Assembly (NCBI GenBank): GCA_031081715.1
Contig: JAVHMA010000006.1
Location: 34,324 to 98,323 of the forward strand
Length of the DNA stretch: 64,000 bases
Source of the DNA: Armatimonadota bacterium
Lineage (GTDB): Bacteria > Sysuimicrobiota > Sysuimicrobiia > Sysuimicrobiales > Humicultoraceae
Direction of reading: 5' to 3'
Shown here: in pieces, positions 32,587-41,194 of the stretch
How positions within the stretch are numbered: the stretch's first letter is position 1
Layout of the letters: each line of letters opens with the position of its first letter
Notes under the pieces: generated by a model
What the model saw: the letters and a program-made list of their open reading frames with translations, nothing else
Told to the model about the DNA's origin: nothing
Database searches by the model: none
Made by a program: the position numbers and the translations under genes

Positions 32587-34833
32587 ATGGCGGTCATCGG
32601 CAAGTCGGCCCGGCGAATCGAGGGGCTGGAGAAGATCACCGGCGCGGCGCGGTACACCGAGGACCTGCGCCTGCCCGGCATGCTGCACGCGCGGCTGTTG
32701 CTGAGCCCGCACCCGCGCGCCCGGGTCGCGGCGGTCGGCGCCGAGGCGGCGCGCGCGGTCCCCGGCGTGGCGGCGGTCGTGACCGCGGCCGAGCTCGCAC
32801 GGCTGGGCGCCGGCGCCCGCGGCCTGCTCGCAGGCGCGATCACGCGCTATGCTGGCGAACCGGTGGCCGTGGTCCTGGCCGCCACCGAGCAGGCGGCGGC
32901 CGACGGCCTGGAGGCGCTCCGCGGTGCGTCGCGCTTCGAGGCGCTCCCCGCGGTGATGACCATCGACGAGGCGATGCGCCCGGATGCCCCGCTCGTGCGC
33001 GAGTCCACCGAGGTCGAGGAGGGCGACGCGCAGGCCCACGCCACGGTCGCCGTGCAGACGCAGCGGGCAGAGCGGCCCAGCAACATCGCCAACCGCGTCA
33101 CGTTCTCGCGCGGCAACGCCGGCGAGGCGCTGGCGCAGGCGCGCGTGGTCGTGCGCCGCACGTATGCGACCTCGCGCATCCACCAGGGCTACCTGGAGCC
33201 GCACGCCACCGTGGCTACCACCGATCCGGGCACCGGCGAGCTCACGATCTACACCGCCACGCAGGGCACGTTCTACGTCCGCAACGAGGTCGCGAGCGCG
33301 CTCGGCCTGTCCCAGCAGCAGGTGCGGGTTGTGCCGATGACCGTTGGCGGTGGCTTCGGCGGCAAGATCCTCCTGTTCCAGCCGCTGGCCGGAGCCCTGA
33401 CGAGGCTTGTCGGCCGGCCGGTCCGCCTGGTCCTGACGCGCGCGGACGACTTCGCGGCCACCGAGCCGGGCCCGGCCTCGCGCATCGAGCTGGAGCTCGG
33501 GGCGGAAGCCTCTGGCGCCCTGCTGACGCTGCGCGCCCGCATCATCTTCGACGCCGGCTGCGAGCCCGGGGCCCCGTTGTCCATCGCAAGCCTGATGCTG
33601 GGCGGGTACTACAAGTTTCCCAACCTGGAGATCGAGGCCGTCGAAGTCCTGACCAACAAGCCCAAGACCGGCGCCTACCGCGCGCCCGGCGTGCCGCAGG
33701 CCACCTTCGCCATCGAGTCCGCGATGAGCGAGCTCGCGGGCCTGCTGGGCGAGGACCCGATCGCCTACCGGCTGCGCTTCGCCGCGGCCCCGGGCGACCC
33801 GCAGCCGCACGGCCGGCCCTGGCCCAAGATGGGGCTGCGCCAGGTGCTCGAGGCGCTCGACCGCCATCCGCTGCGCCGCCGGCCGAAGGGTCCGGACGAA
33901 GGGATCGGGGTGGCGATCGGGGGCTGGCCGGGCGGGTTGGAGTCGGCCTCGGCCTGCGTGCGCGCCAACACCGACGGCACGTTCCAGGTGGTCATGGGCG
34001 CGGTGGACATCACCGGGACGGCGACCACGATGGCGCTGATCGCGGCCGAGGTGCTCGGGGTGCCGCCGGAGCGCGTTCGCGTCATCACCGCCGACACTCA
34101 CCAGGCGCCGTATGCCGGCATGTCCGGCGGGAGCAAGATCACCTACACGGTCGGCAGCGCGGTCCGTCTGGCCGCGGAGGACGCGCGCCGGCAGATTCTG
34201 GCCATCGCCGCCAGCCACCTGGAGGCACGCACCGAGGACCTGGAGATCGTCGAGGGCACGGTGCGTGTCAAAGGCTCGCCGACCGTGACCCTGCCGGTCG
34301 CGGAGATCGCCGCGATGAGCATGCGGTTCGGCGCCAAGTACCCGCCCGTGTTCGGTCAGGGCAACACGGTCATCACCCGGCAGTCGCCCGGGTTCGCCGG
34401 GCACCTGGTGCGGGTGCGCGTGGACCGCGAGACCGGCGCCGTGCACCTGCTGGAGTACGCCATCGCCCAGGACGTCGGGTTCGCCATCAACCCGGCCGCG
34501 GTCCAGGGGCAGATGCTGGGCGGCGTGGCCCAGGGCATCGGCTGGGGCCTGTTCGAGCGGATGGCCTACGACGAGTCGGGCTCGCTGCTGACCGCCACCC
34601 TGAGCGACTACGCCCTGCCCAGGGCTCCCCACGTGCCGCGGGTGGACACGATCATGGTCGAGGTCCCCTCGGACGACGGGCCGTTCGGGGCCAAGGGGGT
34701 GGGCGAGCCGCCGGTCATCCCGGCGGCGGCGGCCATCGCCAACGCGGTCGCGGACGCGGTGGGCGCGCGGGTCACGGACCTGCCCATTACCCCGGAGCGG
34801 GTGCTGGCGGCGCTGGGCGCGGCGGCGGACTGA
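32587..34833 (+). CDS. Molybdopterin-dependent hydroxylase large subunit (xanthine dehydrogenase/CO dehydrogenase family), orphan
   Basis: This 748-residue Moco-binding large subunit is of the xanthine oxidase family. Marks are RRIEGLEKITGAARYTED at the N-terminus, GGGFGGK near residue 254, TGAYRAPGVPQATFAIE, and the C-terminal GAKGVGEPPVIPAAAAI with the catalytic Glu (E707). The usual FAD (CoxM) and 2Fe-2S (CoxS) subunits are not encoded on either side. It therefore needs partners from elsewhere or is used alone. It lacks the active-site loop Cys-Ser-Phe-Arg of true CO dehydrogenase as far as I can see, so substrate is open. A ribosome-binding site (GGAGG at 32577) precedes the ATG. Confidence 0.88.
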   Translation: MAVIGKSARRIEGLEKITGAARYTEDLRLPGMLHARLLLSPHPRARVAAVGAEAARAVPGVAAVVTAAELARLGAGARGLLAGAITRYAGEPVAVVLAATEQAAADGLEALRGASRFEALPAVMTIDEAMRPDAPLVRESTEVEEGDAQAHATVAVQTQRAERPSNIANRVTFSRGNAGEALAQARVVVRRTYATSRIHQGYLEPHATVATTDPGTGELTIYTATQGTFYVRNEVASALGLSQQQVRVVPMTVGGGFGGKILLFQPLAGALTRLVGRPVRLVLTRADDFAATEPGPASRIELELGAEASGALLTLRARIIFDAGCEPGAPLSIASLMLGGYYKFPNLEIEAVEVLTNKPKTGAYRAPGVPQATFAIESAMSELAGLLGEDPIAYRLRFAAAPGDPQPHGRPWPKMGLRQVLEALDRHPLRRRPKGPDEGIGVAIGGWPGGLESASACVRANTDGTFQVVMGAVDITGTATTMALIAAEVLGVPPERVRVITADTHQAPYAGMSGGSKITYTVGSAVRLAAEDARRQILAIAASHLEARTEDLEIVEGTVRVKGSPTVTLPVAEIAAMSMRFGAKYPPVFGQGNTVITRQSPGFAGHLVRVRVDRETGAVHLLEYAIAQDVGFAINPAAVQGQMLGGVAQGIGWGLFERMAYDESGSLLTATLSDYALPRAPHVPRVDTIMVEVPSDDGPFGAKGVGEPPVIPAAAAIANAVADAVGARVTDLPITPERVLAALGAAAD

Positions 34834-35050
34834 AACCCTGGCGGGCAGGGAAAACAGCGCCTGGGGCGAATATGGCCTGGAATGCCGGAGGCGGGCGGGA
34901 GAAGCCCGTGCCGCGCTGTGGTTCCCGGGGCGACGGACGCAGGAGTTCCCTGGAGCGCATAGAACACCAAGCCGCAAAGCAACACCGTGGTCGGCGGAAA
35001 ACCTGGACACCGTCGGCCATCGTCGGACTGATTGGTCGAGGAGGTAAACC
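34834..35050 (+). other. 217-bp untranslated interval upstream of the beta-barrel gene
   Basis: No gene was found here. A GGGC/GCCC hairpin near 34894-34907 without T tract may end the hydroxylase message. The second half is less GC-rich and contains ACCAAGCCGCAAAGCAACACCGTGGT (34966-34991 region), where ACCA and TGGT can close a loop holding GCAAAGC. It matches no riboswitch that I can name. A strong GAGGAGGT ribosome-binding site ends the interval (35038-35045). Confidence 0.4.
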
Positions 35051-35755
35051 ATGTACAAACGTCTCTCTGTTGTGGCGGTGGCGATCGCGCTCGTCGTCGC
35101 CACAGGCGCGCCGGCATCGGCCGCGACATACTTCCAGCTGCGCTACTGGAGCACGAACCAGCTCTGGAACGCTCCCGGCTTCGGGCCCGACACATGGAGC
35201 TCGCCCATGTTCGGGTTTTCCATCCGCCGCGACATCATGGGCGGGGCCTGGGCGCTCAGCTTCAACTACGACAGCGGTCCGCTCAACAACCCGGTGGGCC
35301 TGGTCGACACGCCCGGTGACTACAACCGGTTCTGGAATATCAACCTCCACCGGAACTTCTCGCTGGCGAACGGCATGGCCAGCGTGTACGCCGGGTACGG
35401 CTCGCTAGCGGTCGAGGGCCCGGCCTTCCCCTACCACGTGCGCCAGCGCGGTCCGCGCGTCGGCATTGATGCGAAGGTCAACTTCCGCGAGAACTGGTAC
35501 GTCGTGGGCGACGTGGCCTACACGTTCGGCGGGACGGCCGAACAGCTGAACTACTCGCTCGTCGGGCTCGTGAGCCTCAACGCCTCGGCGGTCGAGTACC
35601 GCGCCGGCCTGGGCTACATGCGGGGCCGCTGGGGCCTGGAGGGCGGCTACCGTGTGATCGACTGGCGCCACAACACCGCGGCGTTCTGCGGCGGGGCGTC
35701 GTGCAGCTTCAACTGGTCCGGCTGGTACGCCGCGATCAACCTGACGACCCCGTAG
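35051..35755 (+). CDS. Secreted beta-barrel-like protein of unknown function
   Basis: This 234-residue protein has a classical Sec signal peptide (MYKRLSVVAVAIALVVATGAPASA, cleavage after residue 24). The mature part is rich in alternating aromatic and polar residues, in repeated strands with turns at Gly-Asn-Asp (for example SFNYDSGPLNNP, NFRENWYVVGDVAYTFGG, AVEYRAGLGYMRG, GLEGGYRVIDW). This looks like a small outer-membrane barrel of 8-10 strands, although the C-terminus is TTP rather than an aromatic residue. If correct, the organism has an outer membrane. It is a single-gene unit with a strong ribosome-binding site and its own terminator. Confidence 0.65.
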   Translation: MYKRLSVVAVAIALVVATGAPASAATYFQLRYWSTNQLWNAPGFGPDTWSSPMFGFSIRRDIMGGAWALSFNYDSGPLNNPVGLVDTPGDYNRFWNINLHRNFSLANGMASVYAGYGSLAVEGPAFPYHVRQRGPRVGIDAKVNFRENWYVVGDVAYTFGGTAEQLNYSLVGLVSLNASAVEYRAGLGYMRGRWGLEGGYRVIDWRHNTAAFCGGASCSFNWSGWYAAINLTTP

Positions 35756-35773
35756 CCTGGCACGAACTTCGAG

Positions 35774-35810
35774 CGAAGGCCCGGGCGCTGGCCCGGGCCT
35801 TCGTGTTTCT
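35774..35810 (+). terminator. Rho-independent terminator of the beta-barrel gene
   Basis: A perfect 13-bp stem CGAAGGCCCGGGC (35774-35786) / GCCCGGGCCTTCG (35791-35803), loop GCTG, is followed by TGTTTCT. It lies 18 bp after the stop codon. Confidence 0.9.
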
Positions 35811-35881
35811 CGACCCGGCGGGTGGTGGGTCTGTTCGTCTCTGACGGCCCGGCGGTCCGGCAGCTCGCCCGTCGCGGCCAG

Positions 35882-35911
35882 TTGTGGTACGCACCTGCCA
35901 ACCGGTATGAT
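35882..35911 (+). promoter_or_regulatory. Promoter of tRNA-Ala
   Basis: TTGTGG (35882-35887) and TATGAT (35906-35911) are separated by 18 bp. The expected start near 35918 lies about 11 bases before the mature tRNA 5' end. Confidence 0.6.
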
Positions 35912-35928
35912 GGCTGCGCGGCGCCTGT

Positions 35929-36003
35929 GGGGACGTAGCTCAGCGGGAGAGCACCTGCTTTGCAAGCAGGGGGTCGCCGGTTCGAATCCGGTCGTCTCCA
36001 CCA
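35929..36003 (+). tRNA. tRNA-Ala (anticodon TGC)
   Basis: A complete cloverleaf can be drawn: acceptor GGGGACG/CGTCTCC, D arm GCTC-AGCGGGA-GAGC, anticodon arm CCTGC-TTTGCAA-GCAGG with anticodon TGC, T arm GCCGG-TTCGAAT-CCGGT, and an encoded CCA end. The acceptor carries the G3:U70 wobble pair that identifies alanine tRNAs. Confidence 0.97.
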
Positions 36004-36073
36004 AGCGATACGTCCCTTCTCCGCTGCCACCCGCGGAGGAAATCAACAGGAGCGCGCAGGAGCATAGGATGCC

Positions 36074-36285
36074 ATGCCCAATCGCGCCCGGGACTGGCTG
36101 CGGCAGGCCTTTGTCGACCCCGAGCAGGCCGAAGATGCCCGCCGGGCCGGGCGACATGAGTGGGCGTGCTTCGCGGCGCATAAGGAGCTCCGCACGATCA
36201 CTACGGACCGCTCCAGAGCGAGGAGGCCGTTCGGTATGCCGGTGAGATCCTCGCGTTCGTCCGTACTCAAGTGGCCGGACCGTGA
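36074..36285 (+). pseudogene. Decayed HEPN-domain gene (internal deletion and frameshift)
   Basis: The first 39 codons read like the start of a HEPN antitoxin/toxin partner (MPNRARDWLRQAF, HEWACFAAHK). The family's core helices after that point are missing. From about 36195 another frame reads DHYGPLQSEEAVRYAGEILAFVRTQ and stops at 36283-36285, which is the normal C-terminal helix of such proteins. The gene has lost about 40-50 codons in the middle and shifted frame near 36183-36198. As a result its N-terminal part runs in frame into the downstream nucleotidyltransferase. It sits 70 bp after tRNA-Ala. Confidence 0.75.
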
Positions 36286-36619
36286 AACCGTTGACCGGGC
36301 CATACGGGAGTGGGCGGCCGCCGTCACCCGGCAGCGCCAGGACGTGCTGGCCATCGCCTACGTGGGCTCCTACGCGCGCGGCGATTGGGGCGTCGGCAGC
36401 GATGTGGACCTGCTGATCGTGGTGGCCGCCTCCGAGCAACCGTTTCATCGCCGTGCCCTGGAGTTCGATACGCGGGCCTTGCCGGTGCCCCCCGACGTGC
36501 TCGTCTACACCATCGCGGAGTGGCGCACGATGGCCCGCGGGGAGGGCAGGCTTTGGCGAGTGGCCGAGCAGGAAGGCGTCTGGGTGAAAGACGCCCGCGA
36601 CGAGATCGAGGTGTGCTGA
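36236..36619 (+). CDS. MNT-type nucleotidyltransferase domain protein
   Basis: This is a minimal nucleotidyltransferase of about 127 residues from ATG 36236, with AYVGSYARGDWGVGSDVDLLIVV (GSxARG...SDxDL, the metal-binding Asp pair). MNT proteins pair with HEPN toxins, and some inactivate them by AMPylation. Here the HEPN partner just upstream is broken. The deletion has put its first codons in frame with MNT, so a 181-residue read-through product from 36074 is also possible. Which start is used is unclear. The stop overlaps the start of the next gene. Confidence 0.75.
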   Translation: MPVRSSRSSVLKWPDRETVDRAIREWAAAVTRQRQDVLAIAYVGSYARGDWGVGSDVDLLIVVAASEQPFHRRALEFDTRALPVPPDVLVYTIAEWRTMARGEGRLWRVAEQEGVWVKDARDEIEVC

Positions 36620-37839
36620 CCTCGAGATCCTCGCAGAGCCAGAGCGCTCTCCTCCACCTCGAGTGCACCGCTTGCGGCGTCCACGTCGACGCGGCCGAGC
36701 TCCACGGCGTCTGCCCGCGGTGCGGCAAGGTGCTGTTCGCCCGCTACGCTCTCGACCGGCTGCGCGCGGCGCTTCCCCGCGATGCGCTCCGCGGGCGGCC
36801 GCCGTCGCTGTGGCGGTACTTCGAGGCGTTGCCGGTCCGCGATCCGGCGCACGTCGTCACGCTCGGCGAGGGATTCACCCCTCTGCTCTCGCTCCCCCGT
36901 CTGGCTCAAGCGTTCGACGTGCGCGCGGTCTACGTGAAGGACGAAGGCCTCAACCCGACGGGGACGTTCAAGGCCCGCGGCATGGCCGTCGCGGTCTCGC
37001 GCGCCCGCGAGCTCGGCGTCCGGACGCTGGTCGCGCCGTCGGCCGGCAACGCCGGGGCCGCGCTCGCCGCCTACGGCGCGCGCGCCGGGCTGGACGTCCA
37101 CGTGATCCTGCCCGAGGACACGCCGCCCGGGATCGTCGCCGAGACCCGCGCCTACGGCGTCGGCGTGCAACTCATCCGCGGCCTGATCGACGACGCCGGC
37201 CGGCTGGCCCGGCAGTTGCAGGCCGAGCACCCCGGGTGGTTCGATGTGTCCACGCTGCGCGAGCCCTACCGGGTCGAGGGCAAGAAGACGCTGGGCTACG
37301 AGCTGGCGGAGCAGCTCGACTGGTCGCTGCCGGACCTCATCGTCTACCCGACGGGCGGCGGCACCGGGCTCGTCGGCATGTGGAAGGCGTTCGCCGAGCT
37401 GGAGGCCCTGGGGTGGGTCGGGCCGGCGCGGCCGCGCATGGTCGTGGTCCAGGCCGAGGGCTGCGCGCCGATAGTGCGCGCGTTCCGGGACGGTCGCCCC
37501 ACGGCCGAGCGCTGGACCGATGCCAGCACCATCGCCGCCGGGCTCCGCGTGCCAGCGGCGATCGGCGACTACCTGATCCTGAAGGCCGTCCGGGAAAGCG
37601 GCGGGACCGCGCTCGCGGTCAGCGACGCGGAGATCCTGGCGGCCATGCTCAGGTTCGCCGCCTCTGGCATCTTCGCGTCGCCGGAAGGCGCGGCCACCCT
37701 CGCCGCGCTGCCCCACCTCCGCGACGCCGGGATGCTCGACCCGCAGAGCCGGGTCGTGCTCTTCAACACGGGTAGCGGCCTGAAGTACCCCGAGGCGGTG
37801 GGGGCCGCGCTGGCCCTCGAGCGCACGGTTCGCGCGTAG
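36613..37839 (+). CDS. thrC: Threonine synthase-like PLP enzyme
   Basis: This 408-residue PLP-dependent fold type II enzyme has an N-terminal zinc ribbon (C18, C21, C34, C37 in CTACG...CPRCG), as in many ThrC proteins. LGEGFTPLLSL begins the catalytic part, K120 in NPTGTFKARG is the Schiff-base lysine, and PSAGNAGAALAAYGARAG and YPTGGGTGLVGMWKAF bind the phosphate. The likely reaction is O-phosphohomoserine to threonine. Threonine-synthase-like paralogues with other substrates exist. The GTG start overlaps the MNT stop. No other threonine gene is nearby. Confidence 0.85.
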   Translation: MLTSRSSQSQSALLHLECTACGVHVDAAELHGVCPRCGKVLFARYALDRLRAALPRDALRGRPPSLWRYFEALPVRDPAHVVTLGEGFTPLLSLPRLAQAFDVRAVYVKDEGLNPTGTFKARGMAVAVSRARELGVRTLVAPSAGNAGAALAAYGARAGLDVHVILPEDTPPGIVAETRAYGVGVQLIRGLIDDAGRLARQLQAEHPGWFDVSTLREPYRVEGKKTLGYELAEQLDWSLPDLIVYPTGGGTGLVGMWKAFAELEALGWVGPARPRMVVVQAEGCAPIVRAFRDGRPTAERWTDASTIAAGLRVPAAIGDYLILKAVRESGGTALAVSDAEILAAMLRFAASGIFASPEGAATLAALPHLRDAGMLDPQSRVVLFNTGSGLKYPEAVGAALALERTVRA

Positions 37840-37847
37840 GCCCGGCG

Positions 37848-38795
37848 CTATCCCTGCTGCGGGCGCTGGGCCGGCCGCGCCGGCGCGCCGAGCCGGCGGC
37901 CGAGCGCGGCGCCCGCCTGCATAAGCCCGCCGGGAAAAGCTACCACCACCAACACGAACAGCACGCCGAAGATGAGCAGGTGGAGCTCGGCCAGCCGCAG
38001 CGCCAGCGCCTCGCGCACCAGGATGAAGAACGCGGCGCCCACCACCGGCCCCCAGACCGTGCCCACGCCGCCAAGGAAGGTGATGATCAGCGCGTCGAAC
38101 GTCCAGATCGGGCTGAACGCGAACGAGGGATAGAAGCTCAGGTGGTAGTACGCGAACACGCCGCCGGCAAGCCCCGCGAAGACCGTGCTCGCCAGCAGCG
38201 CGAGCAGCTTCTGCCGGAAGGTCGGGATGCCGATCGCGGCGGCCACGTCCTCGTCCTCGCGGATCGCGGCCAGGCCCAGGCCGAACCGCGACGCCGAGAA
38301 CCCCCAGGCGACCGTGGTCGTGCCCGCGGCGAGCAGCAACGCCAGGTAGTACCTCGGCGCGAGCGCGTAGTCGCCGAGCTGCGCCGCGGACAGCGCCGAG
38401 ACCTCGGGCATCGCGTTCGCGAAGGTGATCCGCAAAATCTCGGCGAGCGCCAGCGTGCCGATGGCGAAGTACGCGCCGCGCAGCCGTAGCGACGGCGCGC
38501 CGATGAGGAGCCCGGCGGCGCCCGCGGCGGCCACGCCCGCGAACAGCGCCCAGGGCACCGCCGCCCCGTCCAGCCACAGGATCCGCGCCACCACGGCCCC
38601 GAGCCCGAAGAACGCGGCGTGCCCCAGGTTGACCTGACCGCCGAAGCCGGCCAGCAGGTTCCAGCTCTGCGCGATACCCGCGTGCAGCAGCACGAGGAAC
38701 AGCCAGTTCAGCACCGCGCTGCGCCCGGTCAGGACCGGTACGGCCGCGAGCAGGCCGAGGGCGAGCGCCGCGGCGGCCGCGCCCCGCACGGTCAT
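37848..38795 (-). CDS. livM: Branched-chain amino acid-type ABC permease (LivM)
   Basis: This 315-residue permease has about eight helices. NLLAGFGGQVNLGHAAFFGLGAVVAR is the LivM hallmark, and GFSASRFGLGLAAIREDEDVAAAIGIP is the cytoplasmic loop contacting the ATPase. The ATG at 38795 overlaps the livH stop by 4 bases. It is the last gene of a five-gene minus-strand operon (SBP, G, F, H, M). Members transport amino acids, amides, urea or short organic acids, so substrate stays open. Confidence 0.92.
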   Translation of the reverse strand: MTVRGAAAAALALGLLAAVPVLTGRSAVLNWLFLVLLHAGIAQSWNLLAGFGGQVNLGHAAFFGLGAVVARILWLDGAAVPWALFAGVAAAGAAGLLIGAPSLRLRGAYFAIGTLALAEILRITFANAMPEVSALSAAQLGDYALAPRYYLALLLAAGTTTVAWGFSASRFGLGLAAIREDEDVAAAIGIPTFRQKLLALLASTVFAGLAGGVFAYYHLSFYPSFAFSPIWTFDALIITFLGGVGTVWGPVVGAAFFILVREALALRLAELHLLIFGVLFVLVVVAFPGGLMQAGAALGRRLGAPARPAQRPQQG

Positions 38796-39661
38796 GGCCT
38801 CCCGAAGAGGCCCGACGGCCGCACCGCCAGCACGATCAGGAAGAGGGCCAGGCCGACGACCTCGCGGTAGACCCCACCGAGGAAGAAGGCGCTGAGCGAC
38901 TCGGCGATCCCGAGCCCGACGCCGGCGACGAACGTGCCGAAGATGCTCCCGAGCCCAGCGAGCACGACGACGATGAGGGCTTTGAGCGTCCAGGAGAGCC
39001 CGATCGAAGGGCTGACCGCGTCGGCGATCGACACGAGCGTGCCGGAGACGCCGGCCAGCGCGCTGCCCAGGCCGAACGCGCACAGGTACGTCCGGCGCAC
39101 CGAGATCCCCATCAGGGCCGCGGCCTGCCAGTCCTCGGCCGTGGCCCGGATCGCGCGCCCGGGGTCGGTCCGGTGCAGGAACAGGTGCAGGCCGCCGAGC
39201 GCCACGAAGCCCACGGCGAGCGCGGCCAGCCGCGCCAGTGGAACCACGACCGCGCCGAGGCGCCAGACCTGGCCGGCGTAGGCCGTGGTGATCGCGCGCT
39301 CGTCGGCCGTCCAGGCCAGGATCGCCAGCACCTGGAGGATCAGGGCGAGCCCGAAGCCGATCAGGATCGAGTTCTTCAGCTTCTCCTCGTCGTGGAGCGG
39401 CACGAGCCGGCTGAACAGCCCCAGGTAGAGCACGGCCCCGACCAGGAACAGCGCCGGGCCGCTCGCCGCCAGCGACAGGAATGGGTCGAGCCCCCACAGG
39501 CTGAACAGCCAGAAGCTCGCGTAGCCGCCGAGCATGATGAGCTCGCCGTGCGAGACGTTGAGCATCTTCAGCACGCCGAAGACCAGGGCCAGGCCCACGG
39601 CGGCCACGCCGTACAGCCCGCCGACCAGCGCCCCGAACACGATGTTCTGCAGTACGATCAC
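38792..39661 (-). CDS. livH: Branched-chain amino acid-type ABC permease (LivH)
   Basis: This 289-residue partner permease starts IVLQNIVFGALVGGLYGVAAVGLALVFG and has the family loop VLKMLNVSHGELIMLGGYASF and RAIRATAEDWQAAALMGI. It lies 10 bp after livF and overlaps livM by 4 bases. Confidence 0.92.
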   Translation of the reverse strand: MIVLQNIVFGALVGGLYGVAAVGLALVFGVLKMLNVSHGELIMLGGYASFWLFSLWGLDPFLSLAASGPALFLVGAVLYLGLFSRLVPLHDEEKLKNSILIGFGLALILQVLAILAWTADERAITTAYAGQVWRLGAVVVPLARLAALAVGFVALGGLHLFLHRTDPGRAIRATAEDWQAAALMGISVRRTYLCAFGLGSALAGVSGTLVSIADAVSPSIGLSWTLKALIVVVLAGLGSIFGTFVAGVGLGIAESLSAFFLGGVYREVVGLALFLIVLAVRPSGLFGRP

Positions 39662-39671
39662 GGCTGGCGCC

Positions 39672-40387
<716 letters not shown>

Positions 40388-40391
<4 letters not shown>

Positions 40392-41113
40392 GCGGGCGCG
40401 CGCTCGCCGAGGTAAACCTCCATGACCCGCGCGTCCGCGAGCACGGCCTCGGGCGCCCCCTCGGCGATCTTCTCGCCCGAGTTGAGCACGACGACGCGGC
40501 CGCAGATGGACCGGACCGCGCCGACGTTGTGCTCCACGATCATGAGGGTCGTGCCCTCGTCGCGGATGCGGGCGAAGAGGTCGAGCGCCGCCGCGGCCTC
40601 GGCCGGGTTCAGGCCGGCCAGGGGCTCGTCGAGCAGGAGCAGCCGCGGGTGGGTAGCGAGCGCGCGCGCGACCTCCAGCCGCTTGCGCTCGGCCACGGTC
40701 AGACGGCCGGCGGGCACGCCGCCGGCCCACCCCAGCCCCACGCGCTCGAGCAGCGCCCGGGCCGCGCGGCGCGCCGCTCCCGTCGACGCGGCCGGCCGCG
40801 CGCCGTAGAGGCCGGCCACCGCGACGTTATCGGTCGTGCTGAGGTGGGGCAGGCAGCGCACGTGCTGGTAGGTGCGCGCGATCCCGAGCGCGTTGCGCCG
40901 GTCGGGTGTCAGGCGCGTGATGCTCCTACCGTCAAGCGTGATGGTGCCGGCGTCGGCCGCCAGCGCGCCGGCAACCAGATTGAACACGGTCGTCTTGCCA
41001 GAGCCGTTGGGCCCGATCAGGCCCAGGATCTCGCCGGGCGCAACCGCAAAGCTAACATCCCAGACCGCGCGGACGCCGCCGAACGCCTTGCACAGCCCGG
41101 CGACGGCGAGCAA
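40388..41113 (-). CDS. livG: Branched-chain amino acid-type ABC ATPase (LivG)
   Basis: This 241-residue ATPase has Walker A IGPNGSGKTTVFNLVAG and the LivG-typical GIARTYQHVRCLPHLSTTDNV. Its signature is degenerate (AGRLTVAERKRLEVARALAT), as usual for the family, and Walker B is LLLLDEPLAGLNP. The start appears to be TTG at 41113, because the upstream ATG at 41145 is out of frame and a perfect hairpin (41115-41140) lies immediately before it. Confidence 0.9.
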
Positions 41114-41114
41114 C

Positions 41115-41140
41115 GGGGCGGCCGCGGGCGCGGCCGCCCC
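41115..41140 (-). terminator. Hairpin between LIV binding-protein gene and livG (attenuator-like)
   Basis: A perfect 11-bp inverted repeat GGGGCGGCCGC (41115-41125) / GCGGCCGCCCC (41130-41140) with a 4-base loop and no T tract abuts the livG start. Its placement after the binding-protein gene mirrors the hairpin at 649-674. It may set the ratio of binding protein to transporter and limit livG translation. Confidence 0.6.
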
Positions 41141-41194
41141 GCCATGACCCCCGACGCGAACCTCGATGACCGGTCCTCCCAGGCGCGAGCGCCG

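Noticed and set aside
34940..35040. c-di-GMP-I (GEMM) riboswitch before the beta-barrel gene
   Set aside because: Only GCAAAGC matches. The second conserved half, the GAAA tetraloop and its receptor could not be found.
31606..35103. Very long minus-strand open frame opposite the transporter and hydroxylase genes
   Set aside because: It is antisense to two well-recognised genes and its product is Arg/His/Asp-rich without any domain. Stop codons are rare in DNA this GC-rich, so such frames arise by chance.
35905..36245. A protein-coding gene across the tRNA-Ala
   Set aside because: The open frame runs straight through a perfect tRNA cloverleaf and lacks a ribosome-binding site or any domain.
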